Assembly (NCBI GenBank): GCA_020635035.1
Contig: JACKAO010000003.1
Coordinates: forward strand, 124,001 to 188,000
Length of the DNA stretch: 64,000 nt
DNA from: Calditrichia bacterium
Lineage (GTDB): Bacteria; Calditrichota; Calditrichia; Calditrichales; J004
Direction of reading: 5' to 3'
The position numbers and the translations under genes were made by a program. Position 1 is the first letter of the stretch. Each line of letters begins with the position of its first letter. This document shows, piece after piece, positions 8,487 through 18,613 of the stretch. Below the pieces are notes generated by a model that was given only the letters and a program-made list of their open reading frames with translations, had not been told where the DNA came from and did no database searches.

Positions 8487-9362
8487 ATGAAAATTTCAAT
8501 CAGGCATCTTAGCCAGATATATCCTAATAAAAACCGCGCCCTTGATGATGTGAATCTTGAGATAAGCGATGGTTTATTTGGTCTGCTCGGCCCAAATGGT
8601 GCAGGTAAATCAACACTGATGCGTATCCTTGTTACATTAATGAAACCAACTTCCGGTGATGTGCTGGTGGATGGATTAGATTTGCATAAACACCGCAAAG
8701 AGATTCGTTCAAAACTGGGATATCTACCGCAGGATTTCAGTACCTTTCCAAAAATAAAAACCTGGGAATTTCTCGATTATTGTGCACGACTGGCAGGTAT
8801 TAAGGATAAAAAAATAAGAATTGCAAGGATTGACGAAATGCTTGAACGGGTTGGGCTGTTTGAAGCCCGCGAAAAACTGGCCAATAAACTATCCGGTGGT
8901 ATGAAACGCAGGGTTGGTATTGCCCAGGCATTGATCGGAGATCCGAAAATCCTGATTGTAGATGAACCAACAACCGGGCTTGACCCTGAAGAGCGTATTC
9001 GTTTCAGGAACCTGCTGACCGAAATGTCTCGCGAAGAACGTATCATCATTTTATCCACACATATAGTTGGCGATATTTCCAGTACTTGTCGTGATATGGC
9101 GCTGTTAAAGCAGGGTCGAGTTTCTTTCAACGGCGCTCCGGAAATATTAATCGAAAAAGCGCGTCCCTATACCTTCCAGATTGTTGTTGATGATGCCGGT
9201 CTTGAAAAAGTAAAACAGGAACATATTGTTATTTCCACTGTGCCTGTGGAAAATGGCTGGCAGGTTGATATTATTGCAGAAAACCTGAATGGTTATAATG
9301 CACAACCCGTGGAACCCAACCTGGAACATGCCTATGTCTGCTTTATGGAGTTGTTAAATTGA
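8487..9362 (+). CDS. ABC transporter ATP-binding protein (ABC-2 type)
   Basis: 291 residues. Walker A GPNGAGKST (about 35-43), Q-loop in LPQDF, signature LSGGM (about 135), Walker B ILIVDEPTTGLDP and the switch His in LSTHI are all intact. A ~70-residue C-terminal extension follows. It belongs to the ATPases that pair with ABC-2 permeases. Its stop overlaps the TTG start of the next gene by four bases (TTGA), and that gene encodes an ABC permease, so the two surely form one transporter. Its core resembles the ATPase module at the end of the RND fusion protein (both share RERIRFRNLL-type and LPQDF segments), indicating duplication within the cluster. Substrate unknown. Confidence 0.93.
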   Translation: MKISIRHLSQIYPNKNRALDDVNLEISDGLFGLLGPNGAGKSTLMRILVTLMKPTSGDVLVDGLDLHKHRKEIRSKLGYLPQDFSTFPKIKTWEFLDYCARLAGIKDKKIRIARIDEMLERVGLFEAREKLANKLSGGMKRRVGIAQALIGDPKILIVDEPTTGLDPEERIRFRNLLTEMSREERIIILSTHIVGDISSTCRDMALLKQGRVSFNGAPEILIEKARPYTFQIVVDDAGLEKVKQEHIVISTVPVENGWQVDIIAENLNGYNAQPVEPNLEHAYVCFMELLN

Positions 9363-12300
9363 ACAGCCTGCAAGCCATAAAAATAAATGCTATTTACGAA
9401 ATTAAAATTCTGATTCGCAGCTGGTTCTTTCGGTTGTTTGCGATTGCAGCAATGCTGGTCCTTACCGGGTTGGATATTTTATTTTTCAGCACAATTTCAC
9501 CTGTTCCGCGCTTCATGTCCGGAATGAATTCTTTCCTTCCTTACATGAACATTTTACTGCCGCATTTCAGCCAACTGATTGTGCTGGTTTTTTTAACAAC
9601 AGACTTATACAAACGGGATAAGAAATTAAATACTTCCGATGTTATTCACATCCGGGATATGAGTAATTTTAGTTTTCTGTTTGGCAGAATCATTGGCATT
9701 ATCATTCTGTTCCTTGGACTCGATATAGTCTTTATACTCATTGCAGCTTTATTCAACCTGTTTTTCAGTGATCTGATGTTTGTATGGCAGGCTTATCTCC
9801 TTTATCCGTTTGTGCTTGCTTTGCCGGCTATAGTTTTTTCCGTCGGTTTCACTCTGCTGCTTATGTTTATTATCCGCAACCAGCCTGTGGTTATTGTCCT
9901 GGTAATAGGACTTTTAGCCGGATCTGTTTTTTATTTCAGTAAATATGCATTCCTGGTTTTTGATATTATACCGGCGAAACTGGCATTTACTTATTCTGAT
10001 TTTACAGGTCTTGCCGATTTTAATCTTCTGCTGATTCAACGCCTTATATGGTTGTTTAGCGGTTTGTTCATGATCTTCCTGAGTGTTCTTTTTTTTAAAA
10101 GACTTCCGCAATCCGGAATTTCAGGGATTTTGTTGAAAATCCTGACGGTGCTATTCCCGGTAGTGATCGGCGGACTTTTTTATGTTTATGTTGATTATTA
10201 CCAAAGTGGTGTTGAGTTAAGGGAAAAAGCACGCAAACAGATTTCCGAATATGAGCAGACTGCCCAGATAACAGATTATGATATACAGTTGGATAAACAG
10301 GGGGATATTCTCTTCGGTAGTGCAAATCTGGCGATCGTGAATATTTCCGGTAAAGACCTGGATTCTTTGCAGTTCTTCCTAAATCCCGGACTGCAAGTAA
10401 AAGAATTGTTGATGAACAATTCAAAATCGCAATTTAAACAAAACGGGATCATTCTCACTGTCATGAGTCCTGATCAATTTAAAGCAGGAGACAGTGCTTC
10501 CTTAAAAATTGAATACAATGGACGGATTGATGACCGTTTCATGTATTCCAACATTGAAGAAAAAGAGCGCAGTCAGACAAATTTTATCTGGCTTTATCGA
10601 ATGAAGAGCCGTTTCGCTTATGTGACGAATAAATACATGTTGTTGCCGCCATCAGCCTATTGGTATCCGCAAACAAACAGCAGTGACGTTAGAGATCTAA
10701 GCAAACCTTTTGCGAATTTCAATCTTACTGTTGGCATGGATAATAATCTTACTGCGGTCAGCCAGGGGAAAGCAGATACCCTTGAGAATGGCACATACCG
10801 CTTTATTCCGGAATATCCTTTAAAAGAAATTTCTCTGGTCGCGGGCAATTTTGAAAAACAAACTGTTTGGGTGGACAGCTTGCGAATAAATCTTTTTAAA
10901 CATCCGGATCACAATTATTACAAACCTTATTTTAAGGTAATAAATGATACCCTGCCTGCTGTAATAAAAGACCTTCTGCAAGGTTTTGAAACCAAAGTTG
11001 ATCTGAATTATCCATTCAGGAGACTTAATCTTATTGAAGTGCCGATTCATACTTTTGCATATATGGAAAATAACAGGGAGAACAGTATTTTCCTGCAACC
11101 GGAACAGGTTTGGGTACCCGAAAATGCTGCTAATCTGCAAGCATCTTATTTCAAGTTTATGCAAGAGCGGCAGCAGCGATTTGGCAGTCATAGCAATCAA
11201 ACTTTTACTGATCTTGAAAAAGAAATTATGCTGTTTAAAAGATTTGTCAGGGGCACATTCAGCGGTGATGATAATTTTGGAAGGGACTCTGAGATTATGT
11301 CATTTAATCCCAATTTGAATGTATACCCGCTTTTTCTCAATTTTTCATTTGGATTAACAGCCGCCCAAACGGAAGGTTTTGCTATTGCACTGGAAGCAAA
11401 TCTGAAACAATCTTCATCCGGACAAGGTCCGCCGCGGCATTGGATGGTTGGTTATCTTACAGATAGTGAAGAAGCAAATCTGGCCCTGGCTAAAGCAAGC
11501 ATGGACAGTATTTTGAAATATGCAAAGAACGATCTTGTAAACAAGGTGGTAATGGAAAAGGGCGGATATTTACTTAAACAGATTAAATACGAATTAGGTG
11601 ATAAATACGAACGATTTATTAAAAACCTTATCTCGGGAAACAGATTCAAATCTGTTCCGGTATCGAATGTTTCGGATACGCTGTTAAAAGATTATAATTT
11701 CAATTTAAGAAAGGCTGTTGCAAGCTGGTACAAAGATGACAAACTTCCCGGTTTTATTTTCAGCGGATTTGATCAGTATCAGGTACGTGATGGTGATCGC
11801 TTGCGATACCAGGTTGTTTTTGTTGTTTATAACCCATCGGAAACCGATGGTATAATTGAAGTTGAGTTCCGCTATCCCGGTGAAGGCCGCCGCCGTTTCG
11901 AAATGGAAGAAAATACTGAAACTGAGAAATGGTTGTTTAAAATTGCTGCAGGAGAAGCCAGGGAATTCGGACTGGTTTTGGATGCAGAAGCCAGGGCAAT
12001 ACGCATTAATACCCTGATTTCCAGGAATCTGCCATCGGATTATACCTACATGTTTGACGATCCTGAGCTTAAAGAAAACAAAAAACCTTTTGAAGGATCA
12101 GAAAAAATTGATTGGGTGGATTATACCAAAAACCAGGATATACTTATCGCAGATAATATCAATGATCAGTTTGACTATGTCAGTCCGCAGTATCGCAGCC
12201 GCCTGAAAGCCTGGATACATAAAGATGCCCAGGAAAAAGAAAACGAGTATGATTATTTTAGATGGTGGCGCGGACCTGCACAATGGCAAAAACTAAAATT

Positions 12301-12667
12301 TCCATCCCTTTACGGTGAATTTGTGCATTCTGCGTATTATGCCCGAACGGGTAGCGGCGAGCGGACTGCAACATGGGTTACACAAATAGTCGATCCGGGA
12401 TTTTACCAGGTTTTTGTCCATGTGCCGGATCAATCTGATTTTCGGTCAGGACGCCGTGAATCGAGTTCCTTTGGTGTTCAGAAATACAAAATATATCATT
12501 CCGAAGGCGTTGACGAAATTGAGATCGATTTCAGCAGTGCACCGGCCGGATGGAATTATCTGGAGACCTATTATTTTAATCCCGGAGAAGCAAAAATTGT
12601 TTTAACAGATGAAGGAAATGGCAGCATGGTTTTGGCGGATGCTGTTAAATGGGAACTGAAAGAATAA
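9359..12667 (+). CDS. ABC-2 permease fused to M1-peptidase-like ectodomain and C-terminal golvesin-like domain
   Basis: 1102 residues. About seven membrane helices occupy residues 20-285. They are followed by a large, probably periplasmic region: a beta-rich M1-aminopeptidase N-terminal-like domain (about 295-500), then a helical region (about 510-760) where the peptidase active site should be, and a C-terminal golvesin/CBM-like domain (about 975-1102; ATWVTQIVDPGFYQVFVHVP ... ADAVKWE). ABC permeases joined to M1-like domains are known in Bacteroidota. Here I find no HExxH zinc motif, so the peptidase part is probably non-catalytic. The start is a TTG overlapping the ATPase stop; no ATG is close. 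Domain names rest on motif recognition, firm for the permease and moderate for the rest. Confidence 0.75.
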   Translation: MNSLQAIKINAIYEIKILIRSWFFRLFAIAAMLVLTGLDILFFSTISPVPRFMSGMNSFLPYMNILLPHFSQLIVLVFLTTDLYKRDKKLNTSDVIHIRDMSNFSFLFGRIIGIIILFLGLDIVFILIAALFNLFFSDLMFVWQAYLLYPFVLALPAIVFSVGFTLLLMFIIRNQPVVIVLVIGLLAGSVFYFSKYAFLVFDIIPAKLAFTYSDFTGLADFNLLLIQRLIWLFSGLFMIFLSVLFFKRLPQSGISGILLKILTVLFPVVIGGLFYVYVDYYQSGVELREKARKQISEYEQTAQITDYDIQLDKQGDILFGSANLAIVNISGKDLDSLQFFLNPGLQVKELLMNNSKSQFKQNGIILTVMSPDQFKAGDSASLKIEYNGRIDDRFMYSNIEEKERSQTNFIWLYRMKSRFAYVTNKYMLLPPSAYWYPQTNSSDVRDLSKPFANFNLTVGMDNNLTAVSQGKADTLENGTYRFIPEYPLKEISLVAGNFEKQTVWVDSLRINLFKHPDHNYYKPYFKVINDTLPAVIKDLLQGFETKVDLNYPFRRLNLIEVPIHTFAYMENNRENSIFLQPEQVWVPENAANLQASYFKFMQERQQRFGSHSNQTFTDLEKEIMLFKRFVRGTFSGDDNFGRDSEIMSFNPNLNVYPLFLNFSFGLTAAQTEGFAIALEANLKQSSSGQGPPRHWMVGYLTDSEEANLALAKASMDSILKYAKNDLVNKVVMEKGGYLLKQIKYELGDKYERFIKNLISGNRFKSVPVSNVSDTLLKDYNFNLRKAVASWYKDDKLPGFIFSGFDQYQVRDGDRLRYQVVFVVYNPSETDGIIEVEFRYPGEGRRRFEMEENTETEKWLFKIAAGEAREFGLVLDAEARAIRINTLISRNLPSDYTYMFDDPELKENKKPFEGSEKIDWVDYTKNQDILIADNINDQFDYVSPQYRSRLKAWIHKDAQEKENEYDYFRWWRGPAQWQKLKFPSLYGEFVHSAYYARTGSGERTATWVTQIVDPGFYQVFVHVPDQSDFRSGRRESSSFGVQKYKIYHSEGVDEIEIDFSSAPAGWNYLETYYFNPGEAKIVLTDEGNGSMVLADAVKWELKE

Positions 12668-12726
12668 GTTCTGCCTTTATGTGTATTATTATAAAATGTA
12701 TTCAAAAATTTACTAAGTGAGTTCTG

Positions 12727-14199
12727 ATGAAATACATCCAAGTGTTATTGATTAATCTTATGGTTGTTATATCTGCTTCAGGGCAGAGAATATTAAATTT
12801 TGATGATGCCATGCAAATTGCCCGTGAAAACAGTCCGGATATACAGCAAGCCCGCTTAAGCCTGCAGCGAAGCCAGGAATTACTAAATGCGCAGGAGGCA
12901 GGTCTAAAATCGCAGTTCAGTCTTTCTGTTGAACCGATTTATTACGCGCGCAGCCGCAGCTACCTGCAGTTTTTAGGAAGTTTTAACGATTCTGAAGAGA
13001 AACGGTCAGGTGGAACATTCTCTGTGGTTCAACCGGTTTTGTGGACAGACGGAACTTTGAGTCTGCGCAATAATTTTGAATGGCGTGATACGCGCAGCGA
13101 GTTTGGGGGTGACAGCCGGAATAAGATTTTTAGTAATAATTTAATCCTGGCGTTTGATCAGCCTTTGTTTACCTACAACCGGTTGCGTCTTGCCCTGGAA
13201 AATGTAAAGACAGATCTTGATTATGCATACCTGAATTATGTAATCCAGGAGTTGCAGCTTGAGCAGCGCGTTGCCCAGCTTTTTTACAGGGTGTACCAGA
13301 ATAAGCTTGCCCGCCAGGTTACCAATGAAGATTTAGCAAACACAGAACAAAGTTATGAAATAATAAAAAACAAGGTCAATGCCGGATTGGCTGCACAGGA
13401 AGAATTGTACCAGGCAGAATTAAATCTGATTACAAGCCGGTCTGCTGTTCAGAACAGTGAAGTAACTTTGCAGAATTCTCTCGATCAGCTGAAACAAATT
13501 ATCGGGATGGATATCTATGAAGACATATCTGTCGTGGCTGGCATTGAACAGACCAAAGTTCAGATCGAGATGGACAGGATCATCAAACTGGGACTTGCCA
13601 ACCGGCTTGAATTACGTCAGCGTCAACTGGATATACGCAATTCAAAAGCAAGTCTGATCCAGGCGGAAGCAACCAATGAGTTTAAGGGAAACCTTAGTCT
13701 CAGTTATGGATTTATTGGCAATGATGAACAATTTAACCAGGTGCTTGACAAGCCGGATGAAAATCAGACGGTGAGTATTTCTTTTGATATTCCAATTTAT
13801 GATTGGGGTGAACAGGCATCGCGTGAAAAGGCTGCACGGGCATCGGTACGAAACTCTGAAATAAATCTGGAACAGGAAAAAATCAATATCGTCATAAACC
13901 TGCGTCAGACTTACCGCTCGCTGCAAAACCAGGTCCTGCAAATTGACCTTGCCAGGCAAAACGTGAAAATTGCACAACAAACCTATGATATCAATCTTGA
14001 ACGTTACGAAAATGGCGATCTGACAAGCATGGATCTGAATCTTTTCCAGAATCAGCTTTCTGAGAAAAAAAACAGCCTGATAGATGCCCAGATAAATTAT
14101 AAACTTCTGCTTCTCGATTTAAAAGTGCAGACTTTGTGGGATTTTGAAAATGATCAGCCTGTGGATACCGAGTTGCTGAAGAAACGGGTGGAAGAATAG
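12727..14199 (+). CDS. TolC-like outer-membrane efflux channel
   Basis: 490 residues with a signal peptide (VLLINLMVVISASGQ). Two repeats of the outer-membrane efflux protein fold are visible, rich in long amphipathic helices (for example SLDQLKQIIGMDIYEDI mid-protein and the IDLARQNVKIAQQTYDINLERYENG segment typical of the second repeat). It would form the trimeric outer-membrane duct used by RND or ABC pumps. It sits directly between the ABC permease fusion and the membrane fusion protein, so the cluster carries its own exit channel. Length is usual for the family. Confidence 0.9.
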   Translation: MKYIQVLLINLMVVISASGQRILNFDDAMQIARENSPDIQQARLSLQRSQELLNAQEAGLKSQFSLSVEPIYYARSRSYLQFLGSFNDSEEKRSGGTFSVVQPVLWTDGTLSLRNNFEWRDTRSEFGGDSRNKIFSNNLILAFDQPLFTYNRLRLALENVKTDLDYAYLNYVIQELQLEQRVAQLFYRVYQNKLARQVTNEDLANTEQSYEIIKNKVNAGLAAQEELYQAELNLITSRSAVQNSEVTLQNSLDQLKQIIGMDIYEDISVVAGIEQTKVQIEMDRIIKLGLANRLELRQRQLDIRNSKASLIQAEATNEFKGNLSLSYGFIGNDEQFNQVLDKPDENQTVSISFDIPIYDWGEQASREKAARASVRNSEINLEQEKINIVINLRQTYRSLQNQVLQIDLARQNVKIAQQTYDINLERYENGDLTSMDLNLFQNQLSEKKNSLIDAQINYKLLLLDLKVQTLWDFENDQPVDTELLKKRVEE

Positions 14200-14214
14200 C
14201 GTTAATTTTATTTT

Positions 14215-14275
14215 GTCATGATCCTTCATCAATCAGCAGATTGCAATCGGATTACATAATAGATCGTGACGGATT
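14215..14275. promoter_or_regulatory. Imperfect inverted repeat with inner palindrome between tolC-like and fusion-protein genes
   Basis: Arms GTCATGATC (14215-14223) and GATCGTGAC (14262-14270) pair with one mismatch and flank a perfect 10-base palindrome GATTGCAATC (14239-14248). GGATTTTT follows. It could be an attenuator or a regulator site inside the transport cluster; the sequence alone does not decide. Confidence 0.3.
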
Positions 14276-14301
14276 TTTAATATTTTTAAGGAGACCTGAA
14301 A

Positions 14302-15351
14302 TTGAAGAAACTTTTAATACTGCTGCCATTGATATTTTTTATTATGGCATGTGATAACAGTGAATACGAAGAAGCTTTGGAAATCACTATCCCTGTTAAC
14401 GTGCAGGAAGTAAAACCGGGACCGATACGCTCCTTTGTAAATGCTACAGCTGATATCTATGCTTTAAAACAGTCACCGCTTTTATCACAATCCGATGGTT
14501 TTTACCGGTTGGCAAAAAATCCTGCTACCGGCAAAGATTTTGAAGCCGGTGACAAGGTTAAGAAGGGGGTAACGATTGTTTATCTCGATAATCCTGAAGT
14601 TGAAAATACAATCGCGATAGAATCTAAAAAACTGAACCTGGAAATTTCTAAACGTGAATATGAGAAACAACAGAGCTTGTATGAAAAAGGCGGGGTAACC
14701 CAGCGCGAATTAATCAATGCGGAACGCACCTATATTGATGCCCGTTATACTTACAATAATGCCCAGATTCAGCTCGAGAAGATGAAAATCAGTGCTTCCT
14801 TTGACGGGATCATCACAAGCCTGCCGTACTATACTCCCGGTGTGTATGTCAGCGCCGGGCAAAAGATTGCTGAAGTGATGGATTATTCTGAAATGTATGC
14901 TAATGTATCCTACCCGGCTAAGCACCTGGGCCAGATTAAAAGCGGACAACATGTAATCGTAACCCAGTATAATTTACCGGGTGATACGCTTAGTGGTGTA
15001 GTTGATCAGGTCGATCCCGCGCTTGATATGACCAGCCGTTCGTTTAACAGCCATATTGTTGTGAACAATCCTGAAGGCAAGCTGCGTCCAGGAATGTTTG
15101 TAAAACTGGAAACAATTGTTGCATCAAAGGACAGCGCGCTAGTTATTCCGCAGGAAGTGATTTTATCTAAACGCCGCGGTAAAACGGTTTTTGTGGTTGA
15201 AAAAAATGCAGCCCAGGAACGTGTTATCACTACCGGGCTGGAGAACGAACAATTTGTTGAAGTTTTAAGCGGACTGGAAAAAGATGAGCGGCTTGTGATT
15301 AAAGGGTTTGAAACGTTACGTAATCACTCCAAAGTTAAGATTGTTAGATGA
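14302..15351 (+). CDS. RND efflux periplasmic adaptor (membrane fusion protein), lipoprotein
   Basis: 349 residues, started at a TTG preceded by AAGGAG. A lipobox IMAC places the lipidated Cys at 17, the usual anchoring of AcrA-type adaptors. Lipoyl half-motifs flank a short helical hairpin (about 110-160, SKKLNLEISKREYEKQQSLYEKGGVTQ-type segment), followed by the beta-barrel and a membrane-proximal domain (RPGMFVKLE, VFVVEKN). It links the inner-membrane pump to the TolC-like channel. The hairpin is short compared with AcrA, as in heavy-metal or Bacteroidota adaptors. It lies upstream of two RND pumps and is the only adaptor of the cluster, so both may share it. Confidence 0.9.
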   Translation: MKKLLILLPLIFFIMACDNSEYEEALEITIPVNVQEVKPGPIRSFVNATADIYALKQSPLLSQSDGFYRLAKNPATGKDFEAGDKVKKGVTIVYLDNPEVENTIAIESKKLNLEISKREYEKQQSLYEKGGVTQRELINAERTYIDARYTYNNAQIQLEKMKISASFDGIITSLPYYTPGVYVSAGQKIAEVMDYSEMYANVSYPAKHLGQIKSGQHVIVTQYNLPGDTLSGVVDQVDPALDMTSRSFNSHIVVNNPEGKLRPGMFVKLETIVASKDSALVIPQEVILSKRRGKTVFVVEKNAAQERVITTGLENEQFVEVLSGLEKDERLVIKGFETLRNHSKVKIVR

Positions 15352-15461
15352 CAGATAAAATGCAAGACGGGGAAATCAGTTTCTCAGAATCAGCAAAAAT
15401 TTTTACTGCCTGATTTAATATTACCGATGACTTCTCATGAAGATGTTTTAAAAAGGATATA

Positions 15462-18400
15462 ATGAAAAAACTGAGTGAATTTTCTGTAAAATTTCCAATA
15501 ACAGTATTGATGCTGATCAGTGCAGTGGGGCTGCTCGGGATTATTTCTTTTGAGCGATTGTCGGTCGATCTCTTTCCGGATCTCAACAATCCGCGTATTT
15601 TTATAGAGCTGAAGTCTGGCGAACTGCCGCCGGATGAACTGGAACGCAAATTTATTGATAATATTGAAGCACTGATAATGCGGCAGCGTAAGGTGACATC
15701 TGTTTCATCAGTCCTGCGAGTCGGTCAGGCACAAATTACTGTTGAGTACAGCTGGGACAGCGACATGGATGAAGCTTTCCTTGACCTTCAGAAAAATATG
15801 ACCCAGGTTGCGCAGAACTCTGAAATCGATGAATTAAATTTATCGCAGTACGATCCCAACAGCTCTCCAATAATTCTTATGGGATTAAGCCATCCGGAAA
15901 TTGATGATATGGACGTTCTAAGGCGAACCGGTGATAATTTTATCCGCAACGAACTGATCCGTCTTGATGGTGTGGCTGCAGTGGAAGTGATAGGCGGAGA
16001 AGAAAAAGAAGTAAAGATAAATACCGAACAGCAAATTCTTGATGCCTTTGATCTTACCATAAATGATGTCGCTTCCAAAGTACAGAGTTCAAACATGGAT
16101 TTATCCGGTGGATCCATTGAAGAGCTGGGGATAAACTATGTTATTAAAGGTCTTGGCGCTTTTAATGATATGAGTGAAATCGGCGACGTGGTTGTCGCAT
16201 ATAAAAATGATTCCCGGAGTAATGAAAAATTAACACCGGTTTTCCTGAAAGATATCGCTGCTGTTGAATTTCGAAATAAGGATCCGGAAAACATTGTAAA
16301 GATTAATGGAAAACGCAGTGTGGCTCTTGCTGTTTACAAGGAGACAAAAGCCAATACGGTCAAAGCTGCGGAAACAGTTCTGGAAGCATTTAAAAGCATA
16401 AAAAAAGCCTTACCCGGATACGAATTTACACTCATCAGCAACCAGGCTAATTTTATCAGCAGTGCCATCTCCGAAGTTGAACAAAGTGCCTTATATGGTG
16501 TGGTGCTGGCAGTTTTGATACTCTTTGTTTTCCTGCGCCGGATCGGAACAACTTTAATCATCAGCCTGTCGATCCCAATTTCCATAGTGGCAACCTTTAA
16601 CCTGATGTATTTTAATGATCTCTCGATCAATATTATGACGCTGGGCGGATTGGCGTTGGGCGCCGGCATGTTGGTAGATAATGCCATCGTTGTGATGGAG
16701 AGTATTTTCAGGAAAATTGAAGACGGACTTTCCCTGCGCGAAGCAATTGTAACCGGGGCATCGCAGGTAACAGGTGCTATCACCGCTTCTACAATAACAA
16801 CCATTGTGGTATTTTTGCCGATTGTTTATGTGCAGGGGGCAGCCGGAGAGCTTTTCAGGGACCAGGCCTGGACGGTGGCTTTTTCATTAATTGCATCTCT
16901 TATTGTTGCCATCCTGGTAATACCGATGCTGAGCAACTGGATTCTGAAAGACAAATCTGTAGAATCCAAATCAATTAAATTTACCGGTTATTCAAAATTC
17001 CTGAAACGGCTAATAGAAAAACGCAGAATGATTATGCTGCTGACCTTGGCTATGCTGGTGTTTACGTTTTTTGCCGGCTGGCAGATGGGTTCGGAATTTA
17101 TACCGAAAGCTGCCAGTGATTCCTACACCCTGGATCTTAAGCTGCCTGAAGGCAGTAATCTAGAGTACACAACAGCTTTTGTTGATGGTTTTCAACAATT
17201 GATTAATGCTCAGAAGGATTTTGATCTTGACCAGGTGTACGAGCAGATCGGGGATAACACCAGCAGCTTAAGCGGAGCCACGGATGAATCTCTAAAAGAC
17301 GAAAGCAGCGCCTACCTGAAAATACATTTTAAAGAAGCCAATTTACAGAATATAAACCGTTTTATTACTTTTGTGAGCGCCTACCTGGATTCGTTCCCTG
17401 AAATAGAATATGCCCTGAAACCCGAAGAAACATCACTTAGTGCAACTTTGGGAACGGACCAGTCCGCACCCCTCGTCATCGAAATTGAAGGTGATGAACA
17501 GGAAGTCTTAGCAGACTTGTCTGCTAAAATTTTGAAAGTTGTCAGTAGTGCCGGATATCTGAATAATATTGAAACCAGCATCCAGAAAGGTCGTCCCCAG
17601 GTTAACCTTGTTATTGACCGTATTGCAACGGGTTATAATGGTTTAACTATTCAGCAGGTAAGCAGCCAGTTGACGGAACTAATAAATGGCAAGACTTCCG
17701 GGGATTGGGAATACCAGGGAGAGCTACGTGACATTAATGTAAAATATCCGGATATCACGCTTTCACAGCTTCAGAATACTTTCATCACAAATGGTAATCA
17801 AAGGATTCCTTTAAGTGACCTGGTTCATTTTCAATATGTTAACGCCGATCGCGAATTATACAGGCATAATCAGAAACGGGTTGCCATGATAAGTGCAGAC
17901 TTCAGTGCCGATAAGTCTCTAAGCGATGTGGTGGATGATGTTAGACAAAAAATTAAAAAAGCAGTCGATTTTCCGCCGAATTACACTTTTAATATAACGG
18001 GAGAAGAAGAAAAGCGCAGCGAAGCCTTTGCCGGTTTACAATTTGCACTGATTCTTTCCATTATTTTAATATATATGGTTCTCGCGTCCCAGTTTGAATC
18101 ACTGTTGCATCCCTTTACAATAATTCTCACTGTGCCCCTGGCAGCCGTTGGCGCTATTCTCATTTTCTTTATCCTGGGCAGCACTCTAAATGTAATGGCT
18201 TTTATCGGTATCATTATGTTGATGGGAATCGCAGTAAACGATTCTATTATTCTTGTGGATGCGATTAACCAGCAGCGTCAGCAGGGTAATGAAATAGTGG
18301 AGTCAATAGTTATTGCCGGTGAACAGCGCATCCGGCCAATTATCATGACCAGCCTTACAACGATACTTGCACTTCTTCCGCTGACTATTGGTTTTGGTGA

Positions 18401-18521
18401 AAGCGCTGCTTTAAGAGCACCGATGGCGATCGCCGTTATTGGCGGGTTAATAAGTTCCACAACACTTACCTTGGTGGTTATACCCTGTGTTTATTTTTAT
18501 GTGGAAAAACTGAGAAGATAA
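15462..18521 (+). CDS. RND efflux pump, inner-membrane permease
   Basis: 1019 residues, full family length, with 12 membrane helices and two large periplasmic loops. The proton-relay helix 4 reads GMLVDNAIVVMES: the first Asp of the AcrB pair is kept and the second is Asn, as in many HAE-1 homologues. The second half carries GIAVNDSIILVDAINQ. ATG at 15462 has AAGGA nine bases upstream. It is a proton-driven exporter of unknown substrate and follows the adaptor by 110 bases that contain no gene. Complete and undamaged. Confidence 0.93.
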   Translation: MKKLSEFSVKFPITVLMLISAVGLLGIISFERLSVDLFPDLNNPRIFIELKSGELPPDELERKFIDNIEALIMRQRKVTSVSSVLRVGQAQITVEYSWDSDMDEAFLDLQKNMTQVAQNSEIDELNLSQYDPNSSPIILMGLSHPEIDDMDVLRRTGDNFIRNELIRLDGVAAVEVIGGEEKEVKINTEQQILDAFDLTINDVASKVQSSNMDLSGGSIEELGINYVIKGLGAFNDMSEIGDVVVAYKNDSRSNEKLTPVFLKDIAAVEFRNKDPENIVKINGKRSVALAVYKETKANTVKAAETVLEAFKSIKKALPGYEFTLISNQANFISSAISEVEQSALYGVVLAVLILFVFLRRIGTTLIISLSIPISIVATFNLMYFNDLSINIMTLGGLALGAGMLVDNAIVVMESIFRKIEDGLSLREAIVTGASQVTGAITASTITTIVVFLPIVYVQGAAGELFRDQAWTVAFSLIASLIVAILVIPMLSNWILKDKSVESKSIKFTGYSKFLKRLIEKRRMIMLLTLAMLVFTFFAGWQMGSEFIPKAASDSYTLDLKLPEGSNLEYTTAFVDGFQQLINAQKDFDLDQVYEQIGDNTSSLSGATDESLKDESSAYLKIHFKEANLQNINRFITFVSAYLDSFPEIEYALKPEETSLSATLGTDQSAPLVIEIEGDEQEVLADLSAKILKVVSSAGYLNNIETSIQKGRPQVNLVIDRIATGYNGLTIQQVSSQLTELINGKTSGDWEYQGELRDINVKYPDITLSQLQNTFITNGNQRIPLSDLVHFQYVNADRELYRHNQKRVAMISADFSADKSLSDVVDDVRQKIKKAVDFPPNYTFNITGEEEKRSEAFAGLQFALILSIILIYMVLASQFESLLHPFTIILTVPLAAVGAILIFFILGSTLNVMAFIGIIMLMGIAVNDSIILVDAINQQRQQGNEIVESIVIAGEQRIRPIIMTSLTTILALLPLTIGFGESAALRAPMAIAVIGGLISSTTLTLVVIPCVYFYVEKLRR

Positions 18522-18532
18522 TTTGAAATAAC

Positions 18533-18563
18533 TTTGATAAACTTCGATCTATGGTTTATCAAA
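18533..18563. promoter_or_regulatory. Perfect 10-bp inverted repeat between the two RND genes
   Basis: TTTGATAAAC (18533-18542) and GTTTATCAAA (18554-18563) are exact reverse complements around an 11-base loop. No T-run follows on the plus strand. A regulator binding site or an RNA hairpin that tunes expression of the downstream fusion gene are both possible; it is the most perfect inverted repeat I noticed in the cluster. Confidence 0.45.
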
Positions 18564-18613
18564 AAGAAATATGAATTTTAATATTTAATTGAAAGATATT
18601 AATTCAATAACCA

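Noticed and set aside
9359..12667. Active M1 aminopeptidase
   Set aside because: No HExxH motif could be found in the translated protein.
16334..16804. 156-codon open frame antisense to the RND gene
   Set aside because: It is a mirror of the transmembrane region of a well-supported gene, with no ribosome site or family features.
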